Shown one piece after another: positions 23,489-35,004 of a stretch of DNA of 64,000 nt (within the stretch, counting starts at the first letter, position 1; every line of letters begins with the position of its first letter). Below the pieces are notes generated by a model that saw only the letters and a program-made list of their open reading frames with translations, was not told the origin of the DNA and made no database searches. A program made the position numbers and the translations under genes. This stretch comes from Blastococcus sp. DSM 46786 (lineage in GTDB: Bacteria; Actinomycetota; Actinomycetes; Mycobacteriales; Geodermatophilaceae): NCBI RefSeq assembly GCF_900109665.1, contig NZ_FOAO01000019.1, positions 36,917 to 100,916 on the forward strand. Reading direction: 5' to 3'.

Positions 23489-24427
23489 GTGACGACCCTG
23501 GAGCTGGCGGCGGACGAGACGCTGCACGTGCTGGTCCCCTCCCGCCGGCTGGCCGAGGCGGTGGAGGAGCTGTCCCCGCGGGTGCGGGCGCGCAGCTGGA
23601 AGCCGGAGGACGAACCACCCCACGGGGAGGCCGCGCAGGCCCAGGTCTGGGTCCCCTCGACACGGACCGCGCCGGAGGGTCTGCTCGAGGCGCTGCCCCA
23701 TCTGCGGCTGGTGCAGCTGACCAGTGCCGGCGCCGAGGGGTTCGCGGGGCGGATGCCCGAGGGCGTCGTGCTGTGCAACGCCCGCGGCGCGCACACCCCG
23801 GCCACCGCGGAGTGGGTCATGGCGGCGACGCTCGCCGCCCAGCGCGGGCTCCCCTTCTTCGTCCGCGAGCACGAGGCCCGCCGGTGGTCGTTCACCACGC
23901 ACCGGTCGCTGGTCGGCGCCCGGGTGCTGGTGATCGGCGCCGGTGACATCGCGACCACGGTGGGCCGCATGCTCGCCGGGTTCGACGCGCGGCTCACCTA
24001 CGTCGCGCGCCGCCCGCGGGAGGGGGTGCGCACCATGTCGGAGCTGCCCCAGCTGCTGCCCGAGGCCGACGTCGTCGTGCTGCTCGTGCCCCTGACGCCC
24101 GAGACCACCGGGATGGTCGACGCGCGGTTCCTGGCCGCCCTGCCCGACGGCGCGCTGCTGGTCAACGCCGCCCGCGGTCCGGTCGTCGACACCGCGGCGC
24201 TGCTGGCCGAGCTCACCTCGGGCCGGCTGCGCGCCGCGGTCGACGTCACCGATCCCGAGCCGCTCCCGGACGGCCACCCGCTGTGGCGCGCGCCGAACCT
24301 GCTGCTCACCCCGCACATCGGCGGTGAGGTGCCCGAGACGCGGGAGCGGGCGACGGCGGCGGTCACCGAGCAGATCGGCCGCATCCTCGCGGGGCAGCCG
24401 CTGGCGAACGTCGTCGGCGACTACTGA
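23489..24427 (+). CDS. D-isomer-specific 2-hydroxyacid dehydrogenase
   Basis: 312 residues. The NAD-binding loop is [17 protein letters not shown]. The catalytic Arg is in [16 protein letters not shown], the Glu in [15 protein letters not shown] and the His in [12 protein letters not shown]. It reduces a 2-keto acid or oxidises a 2-hydroxy acid; the exact substrate is unknown. It is too short to be SerA, which in actinobacteria carries a C-terminal ACT domain. GTG 23489 is 73 bases from the divergent lipoprotein gene. Its 3' end overlaps the convergent PH-domain gene by 7 bases. Confidence 0.87.
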   Translation: MTTLELAADETLHVLVPSRRLAEAVEELSPRVRARSWKPEDEPPHGEAAQAQVWVPSTRTAPEGLLEALPHLRLVQLTSAGAEGFAGRMPEGVVLCNARGAHTPATAEWVMAATLAAQRGLPFFVREHEARRWSFTTHRSLVGARVLVIGAGDIATTVGRMLAGFDARLTYVARRPREGVRTMSELPQLLPEADVVVLLVPLTPETTGMVDARFLAALPDGALLVNAARGPVVDTAALLAELTSGRLRAAVDVTDPEPLPDGHPLWRAPNLLLTPHIGGEVPETRERATAAVTEQIGRILAGQPLANVVGDY

Positions 24428-24807
24428 TCCGCCGGGCGGGCGGAGGGGTCGGCGAGGCGCCCGCCCGAGGCGGCGGCCAGGCGGGGCAGGTCGCGCACCC
24501 GGAGCACCGGCAGCCGCACCTCGGTCCCGCCCGTCGTTCCCAGCCACACGTCGCCGCGCCCGCCCAGCCGGAGGCGGGAGAGCTCCGACCAGGCCACGGT
24601 GCGGGAACCCAGCAGCGAGCGGGCGGTGATCCCGCCCTCGCCGACGTCGACCCCGGTCCGCAGCACCCACGCGGCCACCACGGCCGGGATCAGCAGCAGC
24701 AGGAGGGTCCACGGGCTGACCAGGGCGGTGGGGAGGACGCAGAGGGCCAGGATGATCACGGGCAGCAGCGCGCTCCGGTTCATCCGGAAGCGGGCGGGAG
24801 GCGTCAC
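24421..24807 (-). CDS. PH-domain (Cfp6-like) membrane-linked protein
   Basis: 128 residues. Two hydrophobic segments ([16 protein letters not shown] and [15 protein letters not shown]) are followed by a small bacterial PH domain ([27 protein letters not shown]). This matches the Cfp6 (Rv3004) type found just upstream of ilvB in mycobacteria. The GTG at 24807 was chosen because GGGAGGA lies about 9 bases upstream; a GTG at 24825 would add 6 residues. Function unknown. Confidence 0.75.
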   Translation of the reverse strand: MTPPARFRMNRSALLPVIILALCVLPTALVSPWTLLLLLIPAVVAAWVLRTGVDVGEGGITARSLLGSRTVAWSELSRLRLGGRGDVWLGTTGGTEVRLPVLRVRDLPRLAAASGGRLADPSARPADQ

Positions 24808-24870
24808 GGAGGGCGATCCTCCCACCCGCGCCCCGCAGCCCGTCGGGGGACGGGCCTACCATCCCCGCTC

Positions 24871-26595
24871 GTGACGATCGGCGAGGACCTCATCCCCGGA
24901 AACGAGCCCGCGGGCGCGACCCACAGCCCGCTCAAGCCCCGCAGCCACGAGGTGACCGACGGGCTGGCGAAGGCCCCGGCGCGCGCGATGCTGCGGGCGG
25001 TCGGCATGGGGGACGAGGACTTCGCCAAGCCGCAGATCGGCGTTGCGTCCTCGTGGAACGAGATCACCCCGTGCAACCTGTCGCTGGACCGGCTGGCCAA
25101 GCGGGCCAAGGAGGGCGTGCACGCCGCCGGCGGGTTCCCGCTGGAGTTCGGCACGATCTCGGTGTCCGACGGCATCTCCATGGGCCACGAGGGCATGCGC
25201 GCCTCGCTGGTCTCCCGCGAGGTGATCGCCGACTCGGTCGAGACCGTCATGTTCGCCGAGCGGCTGGACGGCTCGGTCCTGCTCGCGGGCTGCGACAAGT
25301 CGCTGCCCGGCATGCTCATGGCCGCCGCGCGCCTGGACCTGGCCAGCGTCTTCCTGTACTCGGGTTCCACGCTGCCGGGCAAGCTCGGCGACCGGGACCT
25401 GACGATCATCGACGTCTTCGAGGGCGTCGGCGCGTGCGCCCGCGGGCTGATCACCCAGGACGAGCTCGACGCGATCGAGAAGGCCGCCTGCCCGGGCATG
25501 GGCTCCTGCGGCGGCATGTACACCGCCAACACGATGGCCAGCGTCGCCGAGGCGATCGGCATGGCCCTGCCCGGCAGCGCCGCGCCGCCCGCCCCCGACA
25601 GCCGGCGCGACGCGTACGCGGTCGCCTCCGGCGAGGCGGTGGTCAACCTGCTGCGCAAGGGGATCACCGCGCGGCAGATCATGACCCGCGAGGCCTTCGA
25701 GAACGCCATCACCGTCGTCATGGCGCTGGGCGGCTCGACCAACGCGGTGCTGCACCTGCTCGCCATGGCGCACGAGGCCCAGGTCGAGCTGACCCTCGAC
25801 GACTTCAACCGCATCGGCGACCGGACGCCGCACCTCGCGGACGTGAAGCCCTTCGGCAAGTACGTCATGACCGACGTCGACCGGGTCGGTGGCGTGCCGG
25901 TCGTCCTGCGCGCGCTGCTCGACGCCGGGCTCCTGCACGGGGACGCGCTCACCGTGACCGGGAAGACGATGGCCGAGAACCTGGCCGAGATCGCCCCGCC
26001 GGACCTCGACGGCACGATCGTGCACGCCATGAACGACCCGATCCACCGCACCGGGGGGCTGAGCATCCTGCGCGGTTCGCTGGCACCCGAGGGCGCCGTG
26101 GTGAAGTCGGCCGGCTTCGACGCCGACGTCTTCGAGGGCACCGCCCGGGTCTTCGACGGCGAGCAGGGGGCCATGGACGCGGTCACCGACGGCACGCTGC
26201 AGCCCGGTGACGTCGTCGTCATCCGCTACGAGGGCCCGCGGGGCGGTCCGGGGATGCGCGAGATGCTCGCGGTCACCGGCGCCATCAAGGGCGCCGGCCT
26301 CGGCAAGGACGTCCTGCTGCTCACCGACGGCCGGTTCTCCGGCGGCACCACGGGCCTGTGCATCGGGCACGTCGCCCCCGAGGCCACCGACGGCGGCCCG
26401 ATCGCCTTCGTGCGCGACGGCGACCGGATCCGGCTGGACCTGACCACCCGCACCCTCGACCTGCTGGTCGACGCCGACGAGCTGGCCCGCCGGGCCGAGG
26501 GCTGGGCGCCGCTCCCGCCGCGCTACACCACCGGCGTGCTCGGCAAGTACGCCAAGCTGGTCGGGTCGGCGGCGCAGGGTGCCATCTGCGGCTGA
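24871..26595 (+). CDS. ilvD: Dihydroxyacid dehydratase
   Basis: 574 residues. The Fe-S cysteines are visible in [20 protein letters not shown] and [15 protein letters not shown]; the C-terminal active-site segment is [23 protein letters not shown]. It dehydrates dihydroxy-isovalerate and dihydroxy-methylvalerate in valine/leucine and isoleucine synthesis. GTG 24871 starts [15 protein letters not shown]. It lies 3.1 kb upstream of ilvBNC, separated by the GGDEF/EAL gene and a hairpin. Confidence 0.97.
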   Translation: MTIGEDLIPGNEPAGATHSPLKPRSHEVTDGLAKAPARAMLRAVGMGDEDFAKPQIGVASSWNEITPCNLSLDRLAKRAKEGVHAAGGFPLEFGTISVSDGISMGHEGMRASLVSREVIADSVETVMFAERLDGSVLLAGCDKSLPGMLMAAARLDLASVFLYSGSTLPGKLGDRDLTIIDVFEGVGACARGLITQDELDAIEKAACPGMGSCGGMYTANTMASVAEAIGMALPGSAAPPAPDSRRDAYAVASGEAVVNLLRKGITARQIMTREAFENAITVVMALGGSTNAVLHLLAMAHEAQVELTLDDFNRIGDRTPHLADVKPFGKYVMTDVDRVGGVPVVLRALLDAGLLHGDALTVTGKTMAENLAEIAPPDLDGTIVHAMNDPIHRTGGLSILRGSLAPEGAVVKSAGFDADVFEGTARVFDGEQGAMDAVTDGTLQPGDVVVIRYEGPRGGPGMREMLAVTGAIKGAGLGKDVLLLTDGRFSGGTTGLCIGHVAPEATDGGPIAFVRDGDRIRLDLTTRTLDLLVDADELARRAEGWAPLPPRYTTGVLGKYAKLVGSAAQGAICG

Positions 26596-26611
26596 CCCCC
26601 CGACGGGGTGA

Positions 26612-26649
26612 CACCGGGGCGGCACCGGCTCAGCGGGACCGCCCCGGTG
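26612..26649 (+). terminator. Hairpin after ilvD
   Basis: A perfect 11-bp inverted repeat (26612-26622 with 26639-26649) with a 16-base loop starts 16 bases after the ilvD stop. There is no T run, so termination strength is uncertain. Confidence 0.55.
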
Positions 26650-26663
26650 CCGATCCGGTGGTC

Positions 26664-29495
26664 GTGAGCAGGTGGCCCGAGCAACCCGGTGGCGGGCACG
26701 TCCTCGTGCCGTCGCACCCGTGGCTCCGCCCTGCCCCGCGGCTGCCGGTCGCGGTGCAGGTCCCGGCCGCACGCGAGGACGCCCGGTGCCGGCGGGAGTC
26801 GGCCACGGCGTTCGCGGTCCTCGGGCTGCTGGCCGCGCTGACCGTGGCGGTCCAGCTGCTGGCCGGCCCCCTCGCGCACCGGACCACCCCACTGCTGCTG
26901 GCGCTCTCGTCCGCGGTCGCGGCGGGGGTCGTCGTCCGGCACGGCAACCGGCTCGACCGCCGGTCGCGCCGGCCCTGGCGCGCCCTCGCCCTCGTCGCTG
27001 CCCTGCTGGTCTGCGGGCAGCTCGTGTCGGTCATCGACCCCGGTGGCGCGCACGCGCAGAGCATCTGGGCCCACGTGCCGCAGGTCCTCGCCGTCCCCCT
27101 CGCGGTCGCGAGCTGCCTGTCGCTCCTGTCGCGCCGCACCGGTCGCCGGCCGGGTGTGCGCGAGCTCCTCGACGGCGCGGTCGTGCTCGTGGCGCTGGTG
27201 CTGGTCGGCTCGCTGGTGCTCTCGGACGCCGTCGCCGGCCGCCGCGGTCCGGTCGACACGCTGCTGGCCGTCGGCTACCCCGTCTCGGGCGCGCTGCTCT
27301 GCGGCGTGGCCCTGGTGGCCGTCTCGCGCGTACCGCGGGTGCGCCGGCGGTCGGCCGTCTGGCTGCTGGTCACGATGGTCGCCCTGGTCGTCGTCGCGAT
27401 CGCGGGTGCGCTCGCCAACGTGCTGGGCGACGCCGCCTCCGGTGTGCTCACGGTGGTGGCGTGGTCGGGCATGCTGGCCGCCGCCGTGCGCGCCGTCGAC
27501 GACGACCCCGGCCAGCCGGTCACGGGTGCCGGGGAATTCGCGGTTCCCGCGCTGCTCGCTGTCGTCCTGGGCCACCTCACCAGCTACGGCGTGGCCGGCG
27601 TCGTGGTGGCGCTGCTCAGCGCCGGGCACGCGTTCACGCTCCTCGAGCAGGTGCTGGTCGTCCTGCTCGTCCTGCTGATGTCGGTGCGCGGGCTGCTCTG
27701 GGCCGCCGACGACGCCCGGTTGACCCGCCGGCTGGTGCAGACGGAGGCGTACTTCCGCGCGCTGGCCGCCAGCGCCGAGGACGTCACCGTCGTTCTGGAC
27801 GACGACGGCCGGGTGCACTGGGTCTCCGGCGCGGTGCACAGCCAGCTCGGGTGGTCCGAGCGGGAGCTCACCGGCCGACGGCTGGCCGACCTGGTCGACG
27901 CCGACGACCGCGTGGTGCTGGAGGACGTCCTGCGCGGCAGCGTGCCGGCGGATCCCGCCGCGCTGCCGCCGACCGTCCGCATGGTCACCCGCGGCGGCGA
28001 CCGGCGCGACGTCGAGCTGTCCGGTGCCGCCCGCGCCGGGGTGCCGGGGAGCGCGCTGCGCACGGGTCTCGTGCTCCACCTGCGCGACGTCACCGCGCAC
28101 CGCTCCAGCCAGCGCGAGCTCGAGCGCATGGCCTGGACCGACTACCTCACCGGGCTGCCCAACCGGGCCCGGTTCCTCGCCGCGCTCGAGGACGCACGCG
28201 GCCGGGCCGCCGAGGGTCGGTCGAGCTGCGTGCTGCTGGTCGACCTCGACGGCTTCAAGGCCGTCAACGACGTCGCCGGGCACGAGGCCGGCGACGCACT
28301 GCTCACCCAGGTGGCCGACCAGCTGCGCACCGGCGCCCGGGAGCAGGACCTCGTCGCCCGGCTCGGCGGCGACGAGTTCGCGCTCCTGGTGCCCGGCGGT
28401 CTCCAGGAGGCCACCGGCCTGGCCGAGCGGCTGGTCGTGTCCCTGGACCGGCCGTTCCGGGCGCCGTTGCCCGACGGGCAGGGCGCCGGCCCGCGGTTCG
28501 CCGTCTCGGGCAGCATCGGCCTGGCCGAGCTCGACCCTGCCGCCGACGTGTCGGCCACCGTCCGGCAGGCCGACCTCGCCCTGCGCGCGGCCAAGGCCGC
28601 GGGCAAGCGCTGCGTGCGCTCCTCCGGCGAGGCGGTCGACGCGGCGGTCGGCCGGCGCACCCGGCTGGCCCGCGACCTGCCCGCGGCGATCGCCGAGGGC
28701 CAGCTGCGGGTGCTGTACCAGCCCGTCGTCGGCGTGCGCGACCGCCGCGTGCTGGGGCTGGAGGCGCTGGTGCGCTGGGAGCACCCGCTCCTGGGCACCG
28801 TGCCGCCGGACGAGTTCATCCCGCTCGCGGAGGAGGACGGGCTGATCGTCCCGCTCCAGCGCTGGGTGCTCCGGGTGGCGACCGAGCAGGCGGCGGTGCT
28901 GCTGGCCGACGGCTGGGACGTGCAGACGGGTGTCAACGTCTCGGTGCGCCACCTGCAGGCCGGCTGCCTGGCCCCGGACGTCGCGGCCGTGCTCGCCGCG
29001 GCGCAGCTGCCCGCAGACAAGCTCATCCTGGAGATCACCGAGTCGGTGCTGCTGGACGCGCACGAGGGGGCGCTCGGCGACCTGGAGGCGCTGCGCGGCA
29101 TGGGCGTCGTGCTCTCGCTGGACGACTTCGGGCGGGGGTGGTCCTCGCTGGCGTACCTGGCCCGCCTGCCGGTGCAGATCCTGAAGATGGACCGCGAGTT
29201 CGTGGCCGGCATCGACACGGATCCGCGCGGTCGCGCGCTGGTGGCCAGCGTCGTGGAGCTCGGCCGCGCGCTCGGCATGGACGTCGTCGCCGAGGGCGTG
29301 GAGACCGAGGCCCAGCTGGCCGAGCTGCAGGCCATGGACTGCCGCTACCTGCAGGGTTACCTCTTCGGGCGGCCGATGCCCTTCGCCGAGCTGCGCGCGC
29401 TGCTCGCCAGCTTCGACGACTCGGTCCTGGACGTCCCCGAGCCCTCCGCGACGAAAATGGACGGAGATGTCCACCTGGTGGGACGCGACGGTTGA
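26664..29495 (+). CDS. Membrane-bound PAS-GGDEF-EAL cyclic-di-GMP protein
   Basis: About 943 residues. The N-terminal part (about 45-345) is a hydrophobic multi-helix sensor region. A PAS domain follows from about 360 (AYFRALAASAEDVTVVLDDD), then a GGDEF domain with an intact GGDEF motif near 568 and an RxxD inhibitory site (REQD) five residues before it. An EAL domain follows with E-A-L near 700, DDFGRGWSSLAYL and EGVETEAQ. Both active sites look intact, so it may make and break cyclic-di-GMP. GTG 26664 is chosen after the ilvD hairpin; GTG 26658 is an alternative. Confidence 0.88.
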   Translation: MSRWPEQPGGGHVLVPSHPWLRPAPRLPVAVQVPAAREDARCRRESATAFAVLGLLAALTVAVQLLAGPLAHRTTPLLLALSSAVAAGVVVRHGNRLDRRSRRPWRALALVAALLVCGQLVSVIDPGGAHAQSIWAHVPQVLAVPLAVASCLSLLSRRTGRRPGVRELLDGAVVLVALVLVGSLVLSDAVAGRRGPVDTLLAVGYPVSGALLCGVALVAVSRVPRVRRRSAVWLLVTMVALVVVAIAGALANVLGDAASGVLTVVAWSGMLAAAVRAVDDDPGQPVTGAGEFAVPALLAVVLGHLTSYGVAGVVVALLSAGHAFTLLEQVLVVLLVLLMSVRGLLWAADDARLTRRLVQTEAYFRALAASAEDVTVVLDDDGRVHWVSGAVHSQLGWSERELTGRRLADLVDADDRVVLEDVLRGSVPADPAALPPTVRMVTRGGDRRDVELSGAARAGVPGSALRTGLVLHLRDVTAHRSSQRELERMAWTDYLTGLPNRARFLAALEDARGRAAEGRSSCVLLVDLDGFKAVNDVAGHEAGDALLTQVADQLRTGAREQDLVARLGGDEFALLVPGGLQEATGLAERLVVSLDRPFRAPLPDGQGAGPRFAVSGSIGLAELDPAADVSATVRQADLALRAAKAAGKRCVRSSGEAVDAAVGRRTRLARDLPAAIAEGQLRVLYQPVVGVRDRRVLGLEALVRWEHPLLGTVPPDEFIPLAEEDGLIVPLQRWVLRVATEQAAVLLADGWDVQTGVNVSVRHLQAGCLAPDVAAVLAAAQLPADKLILEITESVLLDAHEGALGDLEALRGMGVVLSLDDFGRGWSSLAYLARLPVQILKMDREFVAGIDTDPRGRALVASVVELGRALGMDVVAEGVETEAQLAELQAMDCRYLQGYLFGRPMPFAELRALLASFDDSVLDVPEPSATKMDGDVHLVGRDG

Positions 29496-29521
29496 CGGCA
29501 GGCGGGCCGCGGGCGCACAGT
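29492..29521 (+). promoter_or_regulatory. Candidate promoter of the ilvBNC leader
   Basis: TTGACG (29492-29497) and CACAGT (29516-29521) are separated by 18 bases. The -35 overlaps the stop codon region of the GGDEF/EAL gene. The GTG of the leader peptide lies 7 bases after the -10, so transcription may start on the start codon and the leader be translated without an RBS. Confidence 0.45.
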
Positions 29522-29527
29522 GTCCCC

Positions 29528-29587
29528 GTGCCTCGCACCAGCATGCCCGCCGACGCCCGCACCCCCGGCGTCCTCGTAATCGCCTAG
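29528..29587 (+). CDS. ilvBNC leader peptide
   Basis: A 19-codon frame starts with GTG and ends GVLVIA-stop, giving five branched-chain codons in a row (Val-Leu-Val-Ile preceded by Gly-Val) just before the stop. The TAG is part of the following hairpin stem. Placement directly before a factor-independent terminator and 140 bases before ilvB fits an attenuation leader that measures charged Val, Leu and Ile tRNA. An internal ATG at 29542 would give a 14-residue version. Confidence 0.8.
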   Translation: MPRTSMPADARTPGVLVIA

Positions 29588-29646
29588 CGCGTCCGGTCAC
29601 CGACCGACGCGCTGACCCTTCGTGCCCGGGGCACGAGGGGTTTTTT
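29586..29646 (+). terminator. ilvBNC attenuator
   Basis: A first hairpin pairs 29586-29592 with 29607-29613 and 29594-29598 with 29602-29606, beginning at the leader stop codon. A second hairpin, 29616-29626 with 29630-29640 (11 bp, one wobble, 3-base loop), is followed by six T residues at 29641-29646 and is a textbook factor-independent terminator. Ribosome stalling on the Val-Leu-Val-Ile codons would disturb the first hairpin; the exact antiterminator pairing was not folded. Confidence 0.82.
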
Positions 29647-29729
29647 GTTGGCCGTGACCTGCCGCACAGCGAGCACGTCGTCCGTCGCACCAGCCCGCAC
29701 CACGCCGCAAGGCACAGGAGACCCGCGCG

Positions 29730-31613
29730 ATGACCACCACCCCGAACGAGGCCCCCGACTCCGAGGCCGCCACCCGCGAGGCCGCCGCGGCGCTGACCGG
29801 TGTCGAGACCACGGCCCGCTCCGTGGCCGAGGCCGCCGCCCAGCCCGTGGCCGGTATCACCGGCGCGCAGAGCCTCGTCCGCTCGCTCGAGGCGGTCGGC
29901 GTCGACGTGGTCTTCGGCATCCCCGGCGGCGCGATCCTCCCGGCGTACGACCCGCTCTTCGACTCGCACGTGCGCCACGTGCTGGTCCGCCACGAGCAGG
30001 GCGCCGGCCACGCCGCCACCGGGTACGCCCAGGCGACCGGCCGGGTCGGCGTCTGCATGGCGACCTCCGGGCCCGGCGCCACGAACCTGGTCACCCCGCT
30101 GGCCGACGCCTACATGGACTCGGTCCCGATCGTCGCGATCACCGGGCAGGTCCCCAGCGCCGCGATCGGCACCGACGCCTTCCAGGAGGCCGACATCCGC
30201 GGCATCACGATGCCGGTCACCAAGCACAACTTCCTGGTGACCAGCGCCGCGGAGATCCCGCAGCGGATCGCCGAGGCGTTCCACCTGGCCTCCACCGGCC
30301 GGCCCGGTCCGGTGCTGGTGGACATCCCGAAGGACGTGCTGCAGGCGACCACCGACTTCACCTGGCCGCCGCGGCTCGACCTCCCCGGCTACAAGCCGAC
30401 CACCCGTCCGCACGGCAAGCAGGTCCGCGAGGCGGCGGCGCTGGTCGCCGGCGCTCGCCGACCGGTCCTCTACGTCGGTGGTGGTGTCCTCAAGGCGCAG
30501 GCGACCGAGGAGCTGGCCGCGCTGGCCGCGCTGACCGGGGCCCCGGTCGTCACCACCCTCATGGCCCGCGGTGCTTTCCCCGACAGCAGCCCCCAGCACC
30601 TGGGCATGCCCGGCATGCACGGCACCGTCGCGGCGGTGACCGCGCTGCAGAAGGCCGACCTGATCGTCGCCCTGGGTGCCCGGTTCGACGACCGGGTGAC
30701 CGGGCAGCTGTCGAGCTTCGCGCCCGAGGCGCTGGTGGTCCACGCCGACATCGACCCGGCCGAGATCGGCAAGAACCGCAAGGCCGACGTGCCGATCGTG
30801 GGCGACGCGAAGGAGACCATCGCGCAGCTGGTCGAGGCGCTGCGCGCCGAGCACGAGGCCGGCCGCACGCCCGACCTCGCGGCCTGGTGGGCCCAGCTGG
30901 AGGACTGGCGGGAGCGCTACCCGCTCGGCTACGACTGGCCCGAGGACGGCGAGCTGTCCCCGCAGTACGTGATCGAACGGCTGGGAGCCATCGCGGGGCC
31001 CGAGGCGATCTACACCTCCGGCGTCGGCCAGCACCAGATGTGGGCCGCGCAGTTCATCTCCTACGAGAAGCCCGGCACGTGGCTCAACAGCGGCGGGCTC
31101 GGCACGATGGGCTACGCCGTGCCCGCGGCGATGGGTGCCAAGTACGGCTGCCCCGAGACCACCGTGTGGGCCATCGACGGTGACGGCTGCTTCCAGATGA
31201 CCAACCAGGAGCTCGCGACCTGCGCCATCGAGGGGATCCCGGTCAAGGTCGCCGTCATCAACAACGGCAACCTCGGCATGGTCCGGCAGTGGCAGACCCT
31301 GTTCTACGAGGGCCGTTACTCGAACACGAAGCTGCACGCGCGCAATGCCGACGGCACCCCGAAGCCGGTGCGCATCCCAGACTTCGTCGCCCTGGCCGAG
31401 GCGCTGGGCTGCGTGGGGCTCCGGTGCGAGACCAAGGAGGAGGTCGACGCGGTCATCCAGAAGGCGATGGAGATCGACGACGCCCCGGTGGTCATCGACT
31501 TCGTGGTCGGGGCCGACGCGCAGGTGTGGCCGATGGTGGCCGCCGGCGCGAGCAACGACGACATCCTGGCCGCGCGCGACCTGCGCCCGGTCTTCGGCGA
31601 CGGGCAGGTGTGA
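29730..31613 (+). CDS. ilvB: Acetolactate synthase large subunit
   Basis: 627 residues. [16 protein letters not shown] leads to the catalytic Glu in [14 protein letters not shown], and the ThDP motif is [29 protein letters not shown]. It condenses two pyruvates, or pyruvate and 2-oxobutyrate, as the first common step of valine/leucine/isoleucine synthesis. About 40 extra N-terminal residues precede the conserved start, which is common in actinobacteria. It forms an operon with ilvN, 5 bases downstream, under the leader attenuator. Confidence 0.97.
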   Translation: MTTTPNEAPDSEAATREAAAALTGVETTARSVAEAAAQPVAGITGAQSLVRSLEAVGVDVVFGIPGGAILPAYDPLFDSHVRHVLVRHEQGAGHAATGYAQATGRVGVCMATSGPGATNLVTPLADAYMDSVPIVAITGQVPSAAIGTDAFQEADIRGITMPVTKHNFLVTSAAEIPQRIAEAFHLASTGRPGPVLVDIPKDVLQATTDFTWPPRLDLPGYKPTTRPHGKQVREAAALVAGARRPVLYVGGGVLKAQATEELAALAALTGAPVVTTLMARGAFPDSSPQHLGMPGMHGTVAAVTALQKADLIVALGARFDDRVTGQLSSFAPEALVVHADIDPAEIGKNRKADVPIVGDAKETIAQLVEALRAEHEAGRTPDLAAWWAQLEDWRERYPLGYDWPEDGELSPQYVIERLGAIAGPEAIYTSGVGQHQMWAAQFISYEKPGTWLNSGGLGTMGYAVPAAMGAKYGCPETTVWAIDGDGCFQMTNQELATCAIEGIPVKVAVINNGNLGMVRQWQTLFYEGRYSNTKLHARNADGTPKPVRIPDFVALAEALGCVGLRCETKEEVDAVIQKAMEIDDAPVVIDFVVGADAQVWPMVAAGASNDDILAARDLRPVFGDGQV

Positions 31614-31618
31614 GACAG

Positions 31619-32146
31619 ATGAGCAGGCACACGCTCTCGGTGTTGGTCGAGAACAAGTCCGGCGTGCTGGCCCGCGTCTCGGCGTTGTTCAGCCGCCGCG
31701 GGTTCAACATCGAGTCCCTCGCCGTGGGGCCGACGGAGAACCCCGACCTGTCCCGCATGACGATCGTCGTCGACGCGGAGTCCCAGCCGCTCGAGCAGAT
31801 CACCAAGCAGCTGAACAAGCTCATCGAGATCATCAAGATCGTCGAACTGGACGGCGAGGCCGCCGTGCAGCGCGAGCTGCTGCTGGTCAAGGTCCGCGCG
31901 CCGATGGCCGAGCGCACCCAGGTGCTGCAGACCGCGGAGCTGTTCCGGGCGCGTGTCGTCGACGTCAACCCGGACACCGTGACGCTGGAGGCCACCGGGA
32001 CACCCGACAAGCTCCAGGCGCTGCTCGCGGTGCTCGCGCCGCTGGGCATCAAGGAGATGGCCCAGTCCGGCACCGTCGCCCTGGGGCGGGGACCGCGCGC
32101 GATGTCCGGCGCCGGTACCTTGCGCCCGGTCGAACGCACCGCGTGA
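31619..32146 (+). CDS. ilvN: Acetolactate synthase small (regulatory) subunit
   Basis: 175 residues. The N-terminal ACT domain is plain (HTLSVLVENKSGVLARVSALFSRRGFNIESLAVGPTE), followed by the ALS_ss_C domain (RELLLVKVRAP...RARVVDVNPDTVTLEATG). It binds valine and confers feedback inhibition on IlvB. ATG 31619 lies 5 bases after the ilvB stop. Its last residues extend somewhat past the usual family end. Confidence 0.95.
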   Translation: MSRHTLSVLVENKSGVLARVSALFSRRGFNIESLAVGPTENPDLSRMTIVVDAESQPLEQITKQLNKLIEIIKIVELDGEAAVQRELLLVKVRAPMAERTQVLQTAELFRARVVDVNPDTVTLEATGTPDKLQALLAVLAPLGIKEMAQSGTVALGRGPRAMSGAGTLRPVERTA

Positions 32147-33292
<1,146 letters not shown>

Positions 33293-33295
33293 TGG

Positions 33296-33334
33296 ACGAC
33301 GGCCCCCGCTGCCCGAGGCAGCGGGGGCCGTCGT
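33296..33334. terminator. Strong bidirectional terminator after ilvC
   Basis: A perfect 18-bp stem (33296-33313 with 33317-33334) with the 3-base loop CGA lies 3 bases after the ilvC stop and 15 bases from the stop of the convergent membrane-protein gene, so it can serve both directions. No long T run is seen. Confidence 0.8.
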
Positions 33335-33349
33335 GCGTCCGGCGGGAGG

Positions 33350-33943
33350 TCAGAGGGACTGACCGCGCGAGGCGAAGTACCGCCGGGACTGCTCGGTGCG
33401 GAGCAGCACCACGACCAGGATCGGCAGCACGAAGCCCAGCAGGCCGGTGAAGACGAACCCCTCGTCCTGGACGAGGCCCCAGAGCAGGTACAGCAGTTGC
33501 AGCCCGATCGACGCGTAGCTGCCCAGCAGCAGCAGCCGCGGCTCCTGCCCCCGCAGCACCTGGATGCCGCCGATGAGCAGGACGACGGCCGCCGCGAACG
33601 ACAGCAGCGCCAGGATGCCCAGCAGCGCGTCGATCTCGAAGACCGCACCGATGGCGAAGAGGGTGAGGAGCCCGCCCAGCGTGCCCAGGCCGCCGATCAC
33701 CACCCCGATGATCGCCGCCGCGGTGACCTGACTCGGGCGCTGCCCGCCGGGCGCCTGCCTGTAGCCGGCCGGGGCGTCGGGGTAGCCGCCGGGCTGCTGG
33801 CCGTAGCCCTGCCCGTACTGCTGGGGGTTCTGCTGGCCGTACCCCGGGGCCGGCTGCTGGCCGGGCGGCGGCCCCCAGTCCGGCTGCCCCTGCGGTGAGC
33901 TGCCCTGCGGGTGGTCGGGATCGGGACCGGTGGAGCTGGACAT
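33350..33943 (-). CDS. Gln/Pro/Tyr-rich membrane protein, four helices
   Basis: 197 residues. An N-terminal stretch of about 75 residues is rich in Gly, Gln, Pro and Tyr ([21 protein letters not shown]). Four hydrophobic segments follow ([79 protein letters not shown]). ATG 33943 is set by a perfect RBS, AGGAGGAAA. It resembles actinobacterial DUF4064/DUF4190-like membrane proteins. It is paired with a similar gene upstream. Function unknown. Confidence 0.78.
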   Translation of the reverse strand: MSSSTGPDPDHPQGSSPQGQPDWGPPPGQQPAPGYGQQNPQQYGQGYGQQPGGYPDAPAGYRQAPGGQRPSQVTAAAIIGVVIGGLGTLGGLLTLFAIGAVFEIDALLGILALLSFAAAVVLLIGGIQVLRGQEPRLLLLGSYASIGLQLLYLLWGLVQDEGFVFTGLLGFVLPILVVVLLRTEQSRRYFASRGQSL

Positions 33944-34065
33944 CGCGGTTTCCTCCTGCTCGGGGTCCTCGTCGTGACCGACGGGGAACGGGTCGTAGGA
34001 ATGGTCACACCGGCGTCGGGCCGGGGCAGCACCGGCCGGAGGAACTCCGGCCGGAACCACCCGGT

Positions 34066-34818
34066 TCAGCGACCGGTGCGGCGGTAGCGGTGGGCGGCGA
34101 AGAACTGGGCGGCCGGCTTGAGCGACAGCAGGACGACGATCGCGAGTGCCGCCGCGAAGAAGAGCAGGTTCACCACGACGTCCCCGGCGGTGCCGTCGAC
34201 CACGCTGCCGAGGAGCCCGATGGTGGTGAAGGTGAGGGCGATCGAGCCGCCGACGAGCAGCAGCACCCGGCTGCGGCCGGTCAGGGCCCACACCGCACCC
34301 CAGACCATGACGACCGTCCACGCCAGGGCGAGCACGCCGAAGCCGAGGAGCGCGCCCCCGACGGCACCGGTGACCGCGCCGAAGCCGGGGATCTCCTCGT
34401 CCAGACCGCCGCCGGCGCCGCTGGCGGCGGCGCCGATGATCAGGAGGAAGAAGGTGACCAGCAGCCCGATTGCGCCGTAGACGAAGCCGAGCACGGCCGC
34501 CGTGATCACCCCGCCCGGCTTCGCGGGCACGCCGGGGTCGCCGTACCCGCCGTAGGGCTGGGGCTGCTGGCCGTAGGGGGACGGTGCTCCGTACTGCTGC
34601 CCGTAGCCCTGCGGCTGCCCGTACTGCGGCTGCCCGTACTGCGGTTGGCCGTACTGGCCGTACCCCTGCTGCCCGTGCTGCGGCTGGCCGTACTCCTGCT
34701 GCCCGTACTGGTGCTGTCCGTACTGCTGCTGCTCGTAGGAGGGCTGGCCGTGCTCCTGACCGCTCCCGGCGCCGTACGGCTGGGGCTCGGAACGACGCTG
34801 GTCGTCGGACTGGCTCAC
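34066..34818 (-). CDS. YGQ-repeat membrane protein, paralogue of the neighbour
   Basis: 250 residues. The first 95 are a low-complexity tract made largely of Y-G-Q-P/Q-Q repeats with [17 protein letters not shown] units; four hydrophobic segments follow ([89 protein letters not shown]). The layout is the same as that of the next gene downstream, so the two look like an old tandem duplication. RBS GGAGGAGAA precedes the GTG. The function is unknown; the N-terminal tail is probably disordered and cytoplasmic. Confidence 0.78.
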   Translation of the reverse strand: MSQSDDQRRSEPQPYGAGSGQEHGQPSYEQQQYGQHQYGQQEYGQPQHGQQGYGQYGQPQYGQPQYGQPQGYGQQYGAPSPYGQQPQPYGGYGDPGVPAKPGGVITAAVLGFVYGAIGLLVTFFLLIIGAAASGAGGGLDEEIPGFGAVTGAVGGALLGFGVLALAWTVVMVWGAVWALTGRSRVLLLVGGSIALTFTTIGLLGSVVDGTAGDVVVNLLFFAAALAIVVLLSLKPAAQFFAAHRYRRTGR

Positions 34819-35004
34819 TGTTCTCCTCCGTCGGGGCCGGCCTGCGCCGGCGTCACGGTCAGGATGGCGGTGCCCCCGAGCGGGGGCAAGGACCGCCGCG
34901 GTCGGCCGGGATGGCCGGGACGACGGGGCCGGCGAGCGTTTCCACCGGAGCGTCGGCAGCCCGGCCCGCAGACCCGGCCACCGTCTGACCTAGTGTCCCT
35001 TCCC

